The position numbers and the translations under genes were made by a program. A stretch of 64,000 nt of DNA, taken from Undibacterium cyanobacteriorum. Lineage in GTDB: Bacteria > Pseudomonadota > Gammaproteobacteria > Burkholderiales > Burkholderiaceae_D. This document shows, piece after piece, positions 44,899-53,206 of the stretch (within the stretch, counting starts at the first letter, position 1; each line of letters starts with the position of its first letter). The DNA lies in NCBI RefSeq assembly GCF_031326225.1, contig NZ_CP133720.1:2728001-2792000 (forward strand), in the 5' to 3' direction. A model generated the notes under the pieces. It did no database searches and was not told where the DNA came from. It saw nothing but the letters and a program-made list of their open reading frames with translations.

Positions 44899-45288
44899 TT
44901 ACCAATGCATACTCTTCCAAGCTAACAACATGCGACCAACAAGCGTCGCCAGAATGCATTGAACACCATGGAAGAGCGGCCCGGCAATCAGTACTACGCC
45001 ATGACCCAAGTTCTGTTGAAATCCGATCCAACCATAGACGTGAATCAGCATGGGAAACAATACGAAACCAAACACTACGCAAAGGCCGACGCTCCAAAAT
45101 GTGTATCGTCTTTTGGCCGAAGCTTCTGTTAGTTTGCCTTTACGAATTTTCAGTTTAAATCTCAATATCATCCCCACCATTACCAACAAATTGAGAATCA
45201 ATGATGTGTAGAATGCAGCGTCATCCATTTTATTGAAAAAATCTTTAAGAGGATTATGATGAAAATTCGGTGCCCTTACTTTTCCCAT
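44899..45288 (-). CDS. Membrane protein of unknown function
   Basis: A 129-residue protein with three hydrophobic helices (FYTSLILNLLVMVGMI, FWSVGLCVVFGFVLFPMLI, VLIAGPLFHGVQCILATLVG). A later in-frame ATG at 45228 (MDDAAFYTS) may be the true start. No family is recognised. Confidence 0.6.
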   Translation of the reverse strand: MGKVRAPNFHHNPLKDFFNKMDDAAFYTSLILNLLVMVGMILRFKLKIRKGKLTEASAKRRYTFWSVGLCVVFGFVLFPMLIHVYGWIGFQQNLGHGVVLIAGPLFHGVQCILATLVGRMLLAWKSMHW

Positions 45289-45333
45289 TCAAACCAGAAC
45301 CTGCTTCGTACTATAAGATCAGGCTAAGTCAGA

Positions 45334-45494
45334 TCAGAACCACAAGAATATCAGTCCCCCACCCAATGCAAATGCAATTAAACCAATCGACAAGAATGCC
45401 AACTTTCTATGGGATGCAAAGAGCGTCCCAGCGATGGATCCTGAAATCACGAGTCCCAAAGTGCCAAACAAAATCTTTTGATGTGTTGATGCAT
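45334..45494 (-). pseudogene. Frameshifted small membrane protein remnant
   Basis: From a candidate ATG at 45494 (after GTAGGAAAA) the frame stops after 15 codons, but a different frame continues with ILFGTLGLVISGSIAGTLF and AFLSIGLIAFALGGGLIFLW before a stop at 45334. Two clear hydrophobic helices and the mismatch of start and body suggest a 1 nt frameshift in a small membrane protein gene. Confidence 0.35.
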
Positions 45495-45524
45495 TTTTCC
45501 TACTTCGAACTTGAGTTGGAAAAC

Positions 45525-45932
45525 TTATACCTTCTCCGCCCCGGATTTAGTTTTGACGTCAACGAACGCTGACGCACCAAAATAAAATGCAATGACCACA
45601 CTCGTCACGGTTGTAAAGCTGGTGAGCATGGTTTCCGTGACGGGCGGCAGCTTATCTGCGCCGTTGATGAAATGCGCGACGATGCCGACCAAGACAAGAT
45701 ATTGAACTATCACAGCAGCTGCAATCGTCTGGCGCAAACGCTCATTATTGCTACCATTTGCCTCAAGTGAGGTACCACGATCACTCAGTAGTGCGAAGAA
45801 AGTGATAACCCCTGCTGCCGGCGTACAAAACGCCAAGGGCGCTGGGTTCCCTAAATAGCGTACCAAAATCAAGCAGACTATTATCACGAGCATAATCAGC
45901 GCAGCGACAACGTAGTTACGATGAAGTTTCAT
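45525..45932 (-). CDS. Membrane protein of unknown function
   Basis: A 135-residue protein with four hydrophobic helices (YVVAALIMLVIIVCLILVRY, FCTPAAGVITFFALL, VIVQYLVLVGIVAHFI, VTSVVIAFYFGASAF). ATG 45932 has GGGGAT upstream. It resembles small membrane proteins found next to phage or cassette-like genes. No family is assigned. Confidence 0.6.
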   Translation of the reverse strand: MKLHRNYVVAALIMLVIIVCLILVRYLGNPAPLAFCTPAAGVITFFALLSDRGTSLEANGSNNERLRQTIAAAVIVQYLVLVGIVAHFINGADKLPPVTETMLTSFTTVTSVVIAFYFGASAFVDVKTKSGAEKV

Positions 45933-46233
45933 AGCAATCGGTATCCCCAAAAAAAATGATCAAAGCAATCAAAATGGATCAACATTTGCGATTCAATCAG
46001 CGCACTTTTCATAATCCATATCGTGGCAATACAACGCACTCACCCTGCTAAATACAATTGCTGTCAGAAAAAAATGAACGAACTTAACTGAATACAAAAT
46101 TGAAAATTAGGTCTTGTGCAGATGGATGCTCATCGATTCTAAACTTGTTTACTCAGTTATTTTTCTTTTCGATAATTTACTGTTGCAAAACAAGTCTAAA
46201 ACAAGAAAGACAATGATCTACGAACATTATCTG

Positions 46234-47038
46234 TCAACAACCAAACGATTCCTCATCAGCCAAACCAGGTGCGCGCGCCGTGTGGATCGCAACGATGCCC
46301 AACGATAGACGTTCAAAATCCACCTCTGTAAATCCTAATTGTTTCATTTCCTGCGCCAACCCCTCTGCGCTCGGAAAATCTCGTATACCTTGCAACAAGT
46401 ACTTGTAAGCCAATGCGTCACCGCCGGTCGCCAACCAACCGAGTACCGGCATGCAGACCGACATGTACAAGAGGTAGAGTCGATGTGCGAAGAACCAAGG
46501 TATATTGGACACTTCTAACACAATCAGACGACCGCCTGGCTTCAGAACTCGCAACGCCTCTTGCAAAGCAAGGCGCCGATCACAGATCTTGAGACGAAGC
46601 GAAATCGAATAAGCATCGGCACTGTGAGTGGCCACCGAAGGCATATTCTCTGCATCAAGCAACTTTAACACGACTAAATCAGCATGCGCAGACAAGTGCG
46701 ACTGAGCGATCGCTAACATTTTCGCGCTCACGTCCGAGGCAATGATCGTGCTAGCGCTCTTTATCAAGCGCTAGCACTCGCAAAATGATATCGCCGGTAC
46801 CAGTTGCACCATCGAGCAGCACATCCCAACGCTCACTCGCGATGCGTTGCGCAACGCGGCGCTTCCACTGTCGATGAATGCCCAAGCTAAAAACATCACA
46901 GAGACGATCGTAGCGAGACGCGATACGACCAAACACATCATCCGCTTTCCATTGAAAATCTGCCGCGTTACTGAGTTTTGAAGATTCAATCTTGGTCATA
47001 ACAGCTTTCGGGAAGTGAAAATCAAACGTGTGACTCAC
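46234..47038 (-). pseudogene. UbiE/MenG-type methyltransferase interrupted by a frameshift
   Basis: Two overlapping frames together form a UbiE-like methyltransferase. The N-terminal frame (46751-47038) has DDVFGRIASRYDRLCDVFSL, HRQWKRRVAQR and DGATGTGDIILRV; the C-terminal frame (46234-46767) has STIIASDVSAKMLAIAQ, ALRVLKPGGRLIVLEVS and EVDFERLSLGIVAIH. The 805 nt span is not a multiple of three, so one nucleotide is gained or lost near 46755. UbiE methylates ubiquinone/menaquinone precursors. The divergent residues and position suggest an extra paralogue rather than the main ubiE. A sequencing error is possible. Confidence 0.75.
46748..46777. repeat. Perfect 11 bp inverted repeat at the ubiE-like frameshift
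   Basis: GTGCTAGCGCT (46748-46758) pairs with AGCGCTAGCAC (46767-46777) around an 8 nt loop. The shift between the two halves of the methyltransferase frame falls within it. Confidence 0.8.
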
Positions 47039-47086
47039 GGGCTAATGTTTTAGTTGGAAGAGTTTAGGCATCAAAGATATCGAAAC

Positions 47087-47437
47087 TCAAAGACAAACAA
47101 AAGCAGCACTCGCGAAAACAATCCCAAACAGACCACCTAAAATGGCTTCGATCGGCGTCAACATGACCTCGTCCATCTTTTGAAAGCGTTTTACATTCGC
47201 GAGCCCGTAAAGGGTCCAGCCGACCAAAAACACCATAAAGGTGATGGGCAACCAAGACGGTATGTGGGCTGCCTCCTGCCTTAAGACATACAGCGAAACG
47301 CCGCCCCAAATCCACTCGATCAAGGAAAAAAGAACAGCACCAACAGAGGCTCGCCCCCTGCGCGCAAGAAAAAGGAGACCATCAAGCAATTGGACAATTC
47401 CGACAACTACGGAAAGTGGTAAATAGTATTCGATCAT
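47087..47437 (-). CDS. Membrane protein of unknown function
   Basis: A 116-residue protein with four hydrophobic helices (LPLSVVVGIVQLLDGLLFLA, ASVGAVLFSLIEWIWGGVSL, LPITFMVFLVGWTLYGLA, AILGGLFGIVFASAAFVCL). No family is assigned. Confidence 0.6.
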   Translation of the reverse strand: MIEYYLPLSVVVGIVQLLDGLLFLARRGRASVGAVLFSLIEWIWGGVSLYVLRQEAAHIPSWLPITFMVFLVGWTLYGLANVKRFQKMDEVMLTPIEAILGGLFGIVFASAAFVCL

Positions 47438-47670
47438 GTGGTTCCAAGATTTAGTGTAGTGCTCATCTGAATCGAACTGCCTTGGCTAGAATCAAGTGAA
47501 ATTCCTAAATTATTCAATTCATTTTTCGACACACAATGATGCCAGCCACTTTGCACAGGGCACCCACCAAATATTCACGTCGTGGAGAATTGCTGCGGGT
47601 TATTTCGCATCTGCGTTGGCTGTGTTTGAAGTCTTCACAAGGTTTGCGCATCGAAAACACAAGGAAAAAT

Positions 47671-48057
47671 TTATTTTGAAATGTTGTCGCTATTCACAAG
47701 TTTCCAGACCTCTTCCATAATAATTCCAGAAGCATTATCAGGATGTATGTCTTTCTGGCCGACACGTTCGGCACAAGATAAGCGAACTGGTGATTGATCT
47801 TTCCACAAACCAAAGCTATTTCGTATGCCCATTCCCCAAGAAAAATGAAACAGCGCCAAACCCTCTTTCTTAGTTTTCCTCAAAGTCTCACGGCTTTTCT
47901 CATCGAGCTTACGTGCGATTTTCTCAATCACTTCTTGGCAGCTTGTTGGCTGCGTTTCAGTATTTTTCGCAAGCTCCATTTCTTGAGTCGTTTTTTTCAC
48001 TGGATCAGCACATGCGAGAAGAGAGGCTGAAAGGCAAATCATCAATAAGGTTTTCAA
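47671..48057 (-). CDS. Lipoprotein resembling the DUF6794 family
   Basis: A 128-residue lipoprotein with lipobox LLAC (MKTLLMICLSASLLACAD). The mature part CQEVIEKIARKLDEKSRETL, LFHFSWGMGIRNSFGLWKD and DIHPDNASGIIMEEVWKLVN resembles DUF6794 proteins, small proteins of unknown function often found in accessory regions. It could be an old integron cassette, but no attC is clear next to it. Confidence 0.6.
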   Translation of the reverse strand: MKTLLMICLSASLLACADPVKKTTQEMELAKNTETQPTSCQEVIEKIARKLDEKSRETLRKTKKEGLALFHFSWGMGIRNSFGLWKDQSPVRLSCAERVGQKDIHPDNASGIIMEEVWKLVNSDNISK

Positions 48058-48158
48058 GCTAATTCCTTTACATATTTATTCGGTGGCCCGACCGAGCGCG
48101 GGTGCAGCTTCGCATTAACAATCCAAACGGGTACATCAGGTTTTGGGTCGAAAGCATT

Positions 48159-48257
48159 TTATTTGTTCGCCCTATCAAGTGCAAATATAAGTCCTTGGAA
48201 TTGGCCTTCAGAGTTTACCGTAGATTCGCCTAGATACTGCTTTGCTTGGAAACGATG
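48159..48257 (-). pseudogene. Possible remnant of a cassette gene
   Basis: A 33-codon minus-strand frame reads RYHRFQAKQYLGE and GQFQGLIFALDRANK before a stop at 48159, with no start codon. The composition looks like protein, so this may be the end of a degraded gene at the far end of the array. Confidence 0.25.
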
Positions 48258-48340
48258 ATAGCGCTACACAGCTGGTCGGCAATGGATTGAGTCATGAACC
48301 ACGCAGTATCCGACCAGCCCAAAGGAACGTCATGTTAGCC
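48254..48340 (-). repeat. attC site (eroded) after cassette 11
   Basis: The boundary GTTAGCC (48334-48340) fits GTTRRRY, and an inverted repeat GCTGGTCGG/CCGACCAGC lies within. The distal core is degenerate. The right boundary overlaps the cassette gene's stop codon. Confidence 0.5.
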
Positions 48341-48644
48341 TGCCTTGATCATGCGCTTTTAGCTCCTTGTTCAGCTTCACGTAATGGTAAGTCTTGATTG
48401 CAGATGCCACGATAAAATAGGCGATCACCACAAAGAACCCGAGGTTTGAACTAAGCATGTTTAGCGGCCATGCGACTGCTACGTAAAAACACTGTGTGAG
48501 GGGAATCGCTGGAAATATAGCAGCACCTGCATTTGGCTCTCGCCCATTATTTACGTGTACAACATTTCCCCGAACGCATTCTAAGATGAAGCCTAAAAAA
48601 CATGAGCCAACGGAGAGAACAATCAAAAAGAGGTACATAGTCAT
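48330..48644 (-). CDS. Cassette 11: small membrane protein
   Basis: A 104-residue protein with three hydrophobic helices (LFLIVLSVGSCFLGFIL, FPAIPLTQCFYVAVAWPLNM, GFFVVIAYFIVASAIKT). No family is recognised. It ends at the GTTAGCC core of its own attC. No clear ribosome binding site precedes the start; a second ATG lies two codons on. Confidence 0.6.
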   Translation of the reverse strand: MTMYLFLIVLSVGSCFLGFILECVRGNVVHVNNGREPNAGAAIFPAIPLTQCFYVAVAWPLNMLSSNLGFFVVIAYFIVASAIKTYHYVKLNKELKAHDQGRLT

Positions 48645-48645
48645 A

Positions 48646-48711
48646 CGCTTAAAGTGTAAGTGGAGAGGCCCCGCATTGAGACGCGGTCTAATTGCATTGA
48701 GTAATTAAGCG
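48646..48711 (-). repeat. Degenerate attC after cassette 10
   Basis: Outer arms CGCTTAA (48646-48652) and TTAAGCG (48705-48711) are complementary, with internal short palindromes. The core is GTAATTAAGC rather than GTTRRRY, so it is probably no longer recombinogenic. Confidence 0.45.
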
Positions 48712-48725
48712 GCTGGGGACCACAC

Positions 48726-49121
48726 TCACTTCCATAACTCCCACCACTTTTTGGTCGGCGCGAGCTCGGAAGGTGCCGCGCCAAGATCTAGCCATCCGAC
48801 CTTATCACCGATTAACTCCCAAAGAGGAAGAAGTACATCTGGTGAGTCAGTCCCAACCTTAATAAGGCCTAGCAAGGAATCCGTGGCAAAGGTCACTGAA
48901 GCACCATTAACGAGATACTTCATTTTGACGAAGTCTTCGTACGGTTCGAACGGCGGAACATGATCCGGTATCGTCTTATATCCAAATTCGTTTGCCATTT
49001 CCAAAAATCGACAGACAACCTCACGCCATTCATGGTTGTCAGCATTGAAGTCTCGCTCGTAGCAAATCAGTAGATCCTCATATTGGGGCGCATGCGTCTC
49101 GGATTTATAGAGAGAGAACAT
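48726..49121 (-). CDS. Cassette 10: hypothetical protein
   Basis: A 131-residue soluble protein (MFSLYKSETHAPQYEDLL, FEPYEDFVKMKYLVNGASVT, LWELIGDKVGWLDL, ending KKWWELWK). GGTGG lies before ATG 49121. Nothing more can be said about its function. Confidence 0.65.
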   Translation of the reverse strand: MFSLYKSETHAPQYEDLLICYERDFNADNHEWREVVCRFLEMANEFGYKTIPDHVPPFEPYEDFVKMKYLVNGASVTFATDSLLGLIKVGTDSPDVLLPLWELIGDKVGWLDLGAAPSELAPTKKWWELWK

Positions 49122-49139
49122 CAAGCCACCAAAAGATTA

Positions 49140-49272
49140 GCTAAACGGTCGCGCGCCAGCATAGTTCGGTGACGGCCACAGGTCAGAAAGAACCTGAGTG
49201 TGTTGTGTAGCCCAGAACGATGAACTACCCGAATCAACGGTAACATCGTTGATTCCGTATTGAGCGTTAAAT
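49140..49272 (-). repeat. Probable attC after cassette 9
   Basis: GTTAAAT (49266-49272) fits GTTRRRY and GCTAAAC (49140-49146) is a plausible partner; internal GAATCAACG/CGTTGATTC is a perfect 9 bp palindrome. Outer arms are poorly paired, so the call is weak. Confidence 0.4.
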
Positions 49273-49544
49273 TAAGAAGCGTCTCCATCATCTCCGCCTT
49301 CGTCAAAACCATCAGTCGAACTTGCCCCTGAGAAGCAATGCCGATCGCCCCAATCACCGGGCTCTTCATTTAACGCTTCGCGTAATTTTCGATCACGTGC
49401 AGCATCCCAAATAAAGCATGCACCAAAGACTAATAAGGTACAAGCCCAAAAGTACCATTCCAGACCTAGAAGTCGATACCCTATTGTGCCTATCGTGGCA
49501 CCGTAACCTCAGAAGATTATCCCGATAATGTCTTTGATCTCCAC
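49272..49544 (-). pseudogene. Cassette 9: small membrane protein with an internal TGA codon
   Basis: From a GTG at 49544 (just inside the attC junction) the frame reads MEIKDIIGIIF, a TGA at 49509-49511, then GYGATIGTIGYRLLG and EWYFWACTLLVFGACFIWDA followed by an acidic tail, to TAA at 49272-49274. The parts form a 90-codon gene with one membrane helix and an in-frame stop after codon 11. Translation from a start after the stop cannot be excluded. Confidence 0.5.
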
Positions 49545-49548
49545 AGAG

Positions 49549-49665
49549 GCTTAACGCCCTGGTTAACCGGCGCCGGAGCACGAAGTGCGGAGGGCACCGA
49601 CATAGGCCATGAAAATGCCGAAGGCATGGACTATGTTGGCGTCCGTGTTGAACCCCCAGTTAGGC
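49549..49665 (-). repeat. attC site after cassette 8 (117 bp)
   Basis: Boundaries GCTTAAC (49549-49555) and GTTAGGC (49659-49665). The interior folds into a long hairpin (CCGACATAGGCCATG paired with CATGGACTATGTTGG). It is homologous to the attC at 52094-52210, with differences that keep pairing. Confidence 0.9.
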
Positions 49666-49731
49666 TGGGGAGCGTAGTGGAAGGTTGGGGCGACAAGAGG
49701 TATGGAGCGAGGACTGCGCATAGCTTGCCTG

Positions 49732-50274
49732 TTAACGAATAATGGCTGCGCTTACCAATCCCTGTATATCAGCAGTTGGTGAGTCTGCTGTCGAAAGCGT
49801 GAAGAGCATCTTCCTCTCCGAACCTTTGAGAGACCACTCGTATGAAAGAGTGCTTGCCATACCGTTCAGTTTTGTTTGATAGCTCGTTTGTTCAACCTGG
49901 CGTGCAATGAATGGAGGCGGGGCAGTTGCAACCAATTTTTGGAAACGTGAGATTGCTTCTGGTCCGCTTACTCTTCGCGCGTAGACAGCGCAGAAGTTTT
50001 TGTCCGTATGTATGCTGAGAACAAAGGTGCCATGTTTATCTGGCACCGGCCAGGCCTTGCCCTGCCTTCCAGCTAAGAAATGCTGCGCCTTTTCGGGTGG
50101 GAGGCTCGGTACGGACTGGAGTTGGCTTTCTAATGCCTCAAGCTTGGACAAATGCTTAAAACAGGTAGTCGCAAAAATGTTTGCGTAAGAGTCTGCTTGC
50201 TTAGAGGAGTCCTGAGCGCTGACCTGAAATGACAAGCAGATTGTCGCAATGAAGAAGGAAATGCGAGTGATCAT
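49732..50274 (-). CDS. Cassette 8: exported protein
   Basis: A 180-residue secreted protein: signal peptide MITRISFFIATICLSFQVSA, then ANIFATTCFKHLSKLEALES, a cysteine/aromatic region (HFLAGRQGKAWPVPDKHGT, FCAVYARRVSG) and a C-terminal beta-rich part (FTLSTADSPTADIQGLV). It resembles a loosely defined family of integron-cassette secreted proteins (NMCC_0638-like), but I am not certain. The IS lies directly upstream of it. Confidence 0.65.
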   Translation of the reverse strand: MITRISFFIATICLSFQVSAQDSSKQADSYANIFATTCFKHLSKLEALESQLQSVPSLPPEKAQHFLAGRQGKAWPVPDKHGTFVLSIHTDKNFCAVYARRVSGPEAISRFQKLVATAPPPFIARQVEQTSYQTKLNGMASTLSYEWSLKGSERKMLFTLSTADSPTADIQGLVSAAIIR

Positions 50275-50322
50275 TTGTGGCCCACTAGTTGATCAGGCGG
50301 TGCATTGAGGCTAACCTAACGA

Positions 50323-52094
50323 AGCTGTATAAAAACCCAAAAACTAAGCAACACATGTGCTGGCGTCTCTGAATTCTTCACAAGATTAGTAAAATTTAAT
50401 TTCATAAGCAGCAATGTGCCATAAATCGTCTGTCTGAGGCAAGCATAGGGGCGATTTGTGCTTTCTTCTCGACCTCTTCGCTCACATCGCATATCGGTGA
50501 TGCGCTAATTTCTCGATGTTATGCACGAGGCAGTACAGGTGCCATTGGGTATTCACTTTCTTTTGTCCGCGTAACGTAAAACGATCGAGCTTTTTGTTGT
50601 AGCGAAGATTGCCGAATACGGGTTCGACGGTTGCTAGTCGTCTGCTGTATTGTTGGCGTCCTTCTGCGCTATCAATGCGTTGTTTCATCGCTTCCGTGTA
50701 GCGCATCGGAGATGTTTGTTTTTTGTGGAAGATCGCAACTTGTCGCACTTCGGTTTTTTCAGGCGTACGCAAGCATTGTTGGCGAAGTTCACATGGCAGG
50801 CAATCGCGCTTTGCACCGGTGAATTTATGGTGCTATCGACCATTCACGGTGCAATGACTTCCGTTACTATAAAGACGTTTTCCTGCAGGGCAAATGGCGC
50901 AATTCTCTTCAACGAGATGCGTAAAATCGCTTGGCCTATAAAGGCCTTTTCGTTCTTGGTTTGAACTCGCTTTATTCCACAATGGGTCTGGGAGTTCTTT
51001 ATATTTGGCTTGCTCTTTGAAACGTTCATCTCGTCGACGCATCAGACCATCGGCAATCAACGCAGGAATGCCTTGCTCAAACAGTGCTTTCACATTCGCT
51101 TCGCTATGGTAACCCGCGTCAGCAGTAATCACTGTTTCGCGTCGCCGAATTTGCGAGGTTTGTTCAATCATTGGCAACAAGATGCTCTGTTCACTTCCTG
51201 AACTATGCGCCTGCGCGGCGACGATAATCTGGTCTTGGCTATCGACCGCGGCAACTGCGGTGTAGCCTTGAATGACGCCTTTTGATGTTGCCATCTTTGC
51301 GCTTTCATTGTCGGTCACATTACTTTTCCGCAGGCTCCCTTTTTCGCTTTTCCGTTCTGAATGCGTCGCCAAAAATGTGCGAATGCGTGACGCTTCATGT
51401 TGCAGTTTGCGAATCTGTTTTTGCTCCCGCTCGTTGATCTCTAAAGGCTCTTTGTCGTTACCTTGGTGCGACGCCATGATCCGCCTAATCGCCTTCTCCA
51501 TGCGTTCTGCCTCATGCGCGAGCTCAGCATGTGTGCCGCTGCGCTGTTTGGACGCATTGCTAGGGAGCTTCACGCCATCAATCGCAAACATCTGTCCACC
51601 AATTAAACCCTGACGCTGACAAATCATCAGTACTTGGGTGAATAGTTGCGCAATTTCTGTTTCCAATTCGCGAATGAATTTGGCAATCGTCGTGAACTGT
51701 GGCGCGCTGTCACCCGAGATCGCCATGAACAGAACATTCTCACGACAGGCACGTTCAATCGCCCGGCTTGAATTCATCCCTCGACTGTACGCAAGCAGGA
51801 TGATCTTTAACATCACAGTAGGATCATAAGCAGGTGCGCCTGTTTGATCGTTGCAATAGCGAGCAACGATGGCAGCACAGTCAATTTCTTGATCGATCAG
51901 GTAATCCAAAGCAAACTCAAAACTACCTGGTATCAACTGCGCTTGTAAATCAATCGGAATAAATCGCGGTTGTCGATCAATAACTTTAAAGCGAGCCATA
52001 CGTTCTCCTTGTGGGTTGAGGATTGAACGTATACCTCGTTGAGGTCGTTTACATTGTTTGGGATTTTTTATGACTGAAGGACTAAAAATACAGC
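50323..52094 (-). mobile_element. IS1182-family insertion sequence
   Basis: A roughly 1.77 kb element between cassette 8 and cassette 7. Ends resemble each other as inverted repeats: AGCTGTATAAAAACCC at the left (about 50323) and the complement of GGCTGTATTTTTAGTCC at the right (about 52094). The transposase frame fills it. Both ends lie beside attC core-like sequences (CCTAACG on the left, CCTCAACG on the right). A target duplication could not be identified. Confidence 0.75.
50482..51999 (-). pseudogene. IS1182-type transposase with an in-frame amber codon
   Basis: A 505-codon transposase of the IS1182 type, starting MARFKVIDRQPRFIPIDLQA, with DQTGAPAYDPTVMLKIILLAY, FAIDGVKLPSNASKQRSG, TDNESAKMATSKGVIQGYTA and VITADAGYHSEAN. 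A TAG at 50833-50835 interrupts the same frame just before the conserved FTGAKRDCLPCELRQQC zinc-like motif; the sequence continues in frame to 50482. The protein should be truncated after 388 residues, unless the TAG is read through. The transposase is therefore probably inactive. Confidence 0.85.
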
Positions 52095-52210
52095 CTCAAC
52101 GCCCAAGGTAAGCGGCGCCGGAGCCCGACAGGGCGGAGGGTACCAATACTGGCCATGAAAATGGCGAAGCCATGGCCAGTATTGGCGTCGGCTTGACCGC
52201 ACAGTTAGGC
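52094..52210 (-). repeat. attC site after cassette 7 (117 bp)
   Basis: Boundaries CCTCAAC (52094-52100) and GTTAGGC (52204-52210). The interior hairpin (ACCAATACTGGCCATG paired with CATGGCCAGTATTGG) matches the sister site at 49549-49665 with compensatory changes. Confidence 0.88.
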
Positions 52211-52300
52211 GCTGAATTTTGGGCCTTGGTGGTGCGCTTCATTGTTGATTTTGCGCTGGTGGATGGAGTTAACAACTTATACATGTTTGCCCTTGAAGTT

Positions 52301-52597
52301 CTACCAGCCGATGAACTGATCACTTGGCTCCTCACCGTACCTGATCTCGGGAAGAGCGTCTCCGGTCTTGGTGTTGGCGTACTGAGATTCGGCCGGATTT
52401 TGAACTTCGGACCACAGGAAGCGGTCGTTTGGCTTGCGAGCGCTTTTGGCCTTTGAAAGTTTGTCACCCCAGAACTTTGCGTCTTCCGCCGATTTCGCCA
52501 CAACCCAGAAGCATGCAACCCATTCCCGGTCTTCATCCTCTGGCATAGCGGATTGATCACGAAACCAACTCACGTAGAGCCACTTCTGTGTTTCCAT
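52301..52597 (-). CDS. Cassette 7: hypothetical protein
   Basis: A 98-residue soluble protein (METQKWLYVSWFRDQSAM, WVACFWVVAKSAEDAKFWGD, ending GEEPSDQFIGW). No family recognised. The cassette also has an opposite-strand frame which is not considered a gene. Confidence 0.65.
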   Translation of the reverse strand: METQKWLYVSWFRDQSAMPEDEDREWVACFWVVAKSAEDAKFWGDKLSKAKSARKPNDRFLWSEVQNPAESQYANTKTGDALPEIRYGEEPSDQFIGW

Positions 52598-52604
52598 GGC
52601 AAGT

Positions 52605-52661
52605 GCCTAACGTTTGAATTCAGCGGACGCCGAAGGCGTCCGCTGCAATGACAGGTTCGAC
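52605..52661 (-). repeat. attC site after cassette 6
   Basis: Boundaries GCCTAAC (52605-52611) and GTTCGAC (52655-52661); internal palindrome CAGCGGACGCC...GGCGTCCGCTG. Apart from its first bases it matches the site at 55220-55276. Confidence 0.92.
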
Positions 52662-52716
52662 ATCGGCAACGCCACCAATGCTAGAGAACGGCTTCGCGCC
52701 TCTGCAAAATATCTCG

Positions 52717-53124
52717 TCATTGAGAGCCTTGTACGGCCCGGAGCACGTACTCACCGTTAAAGGTGAAAGGCGCAATGCGCTTCGCGTCTGTGTTGTCGTA
52801 ATGAATGTCCACAACCATGTGCAAACCGCTGAAATTAATTTTTCCAAAGTGGCGGTAGCCGCCGCCAGACGCCGGGAAGATTTCGGCCGCATCCACTTGA
52901 CCAGTAATCCTCGGCACGCGAATGGTGGCCTTCAGTGGCGATGAGCCTCGGAAGATAAATGAGACGGGATCGTGAGCCATGCTCTCCCGTACGCCTGTCA
53001 TGGTGATCTCATAGGAGCCGTTGACGAGCGCATACGTGGCAGTGGGGTCGTTCCGATTTGTTGCGCAGCCGAGAAGCAATGCGAGAGCGCCAACTGCCGC
53101 GAAAGAGTGAACTCTGTATTTCAC
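52717..53124 (-). CDS. Cassette 6: lipoprotein, duplicate of cassette 1
   Basis: A 135-residue lipoprotein identical to that of cassette 1 (55332-55739). The lipobox is LLGC after MKYRVHSFAAVGALALLLG. The mature domain (TATYALVNGSYEITMTGV, SFIFRGSSPLKATIRVP, FGKINFSGLHMVVDIHYDN) is beta-rich and unknown. The GTG start at 53124 lies 4 nt after GTTCGAC, and here there is no ribosome binding site upstream, unlike the attI copy. Confidence 0.85.
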   Translation of the reverse strand: MKYRVHSFAAVGALALLLGCATNRNDPTATYALVNGSYEITMTGVRESMAHDPVSFIFRGSSPLKATIRVPRITGQVDAAEIFPASGGGYRHFGKINFSGLHMVVDIHYDNTDAKRIAPFTFNGEYVLRAVQGSQ

Positions 53125-53127
53125 GAT

Positions 53128-53203
53128 GTCGAACGTTTGGTTAAGGGGCCGGCTTTAGCCGGTCCCAGTGAGCGAAGCGAACGATTTGAACCAATTGTTA
53201 TGC
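53128..53203 (-). repeat. attC site after cassette 5
   Basis: Boundaries GTCGAAC (53128-53134) and GTTATGC (53197-53203), with internal palindrome GGGCCGGCTTTAGCCGGTCCC. Confidence 0.88.
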
Positions 53204-53206
53204 GAT

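Noticed and set aside
52172..52456. 94-codon plus-strand frame in cassette 7 with a hydrophobic region
   Set aside because: It starts within an attC and opposes the cassette gene; orientation against the array makes it unlikely.
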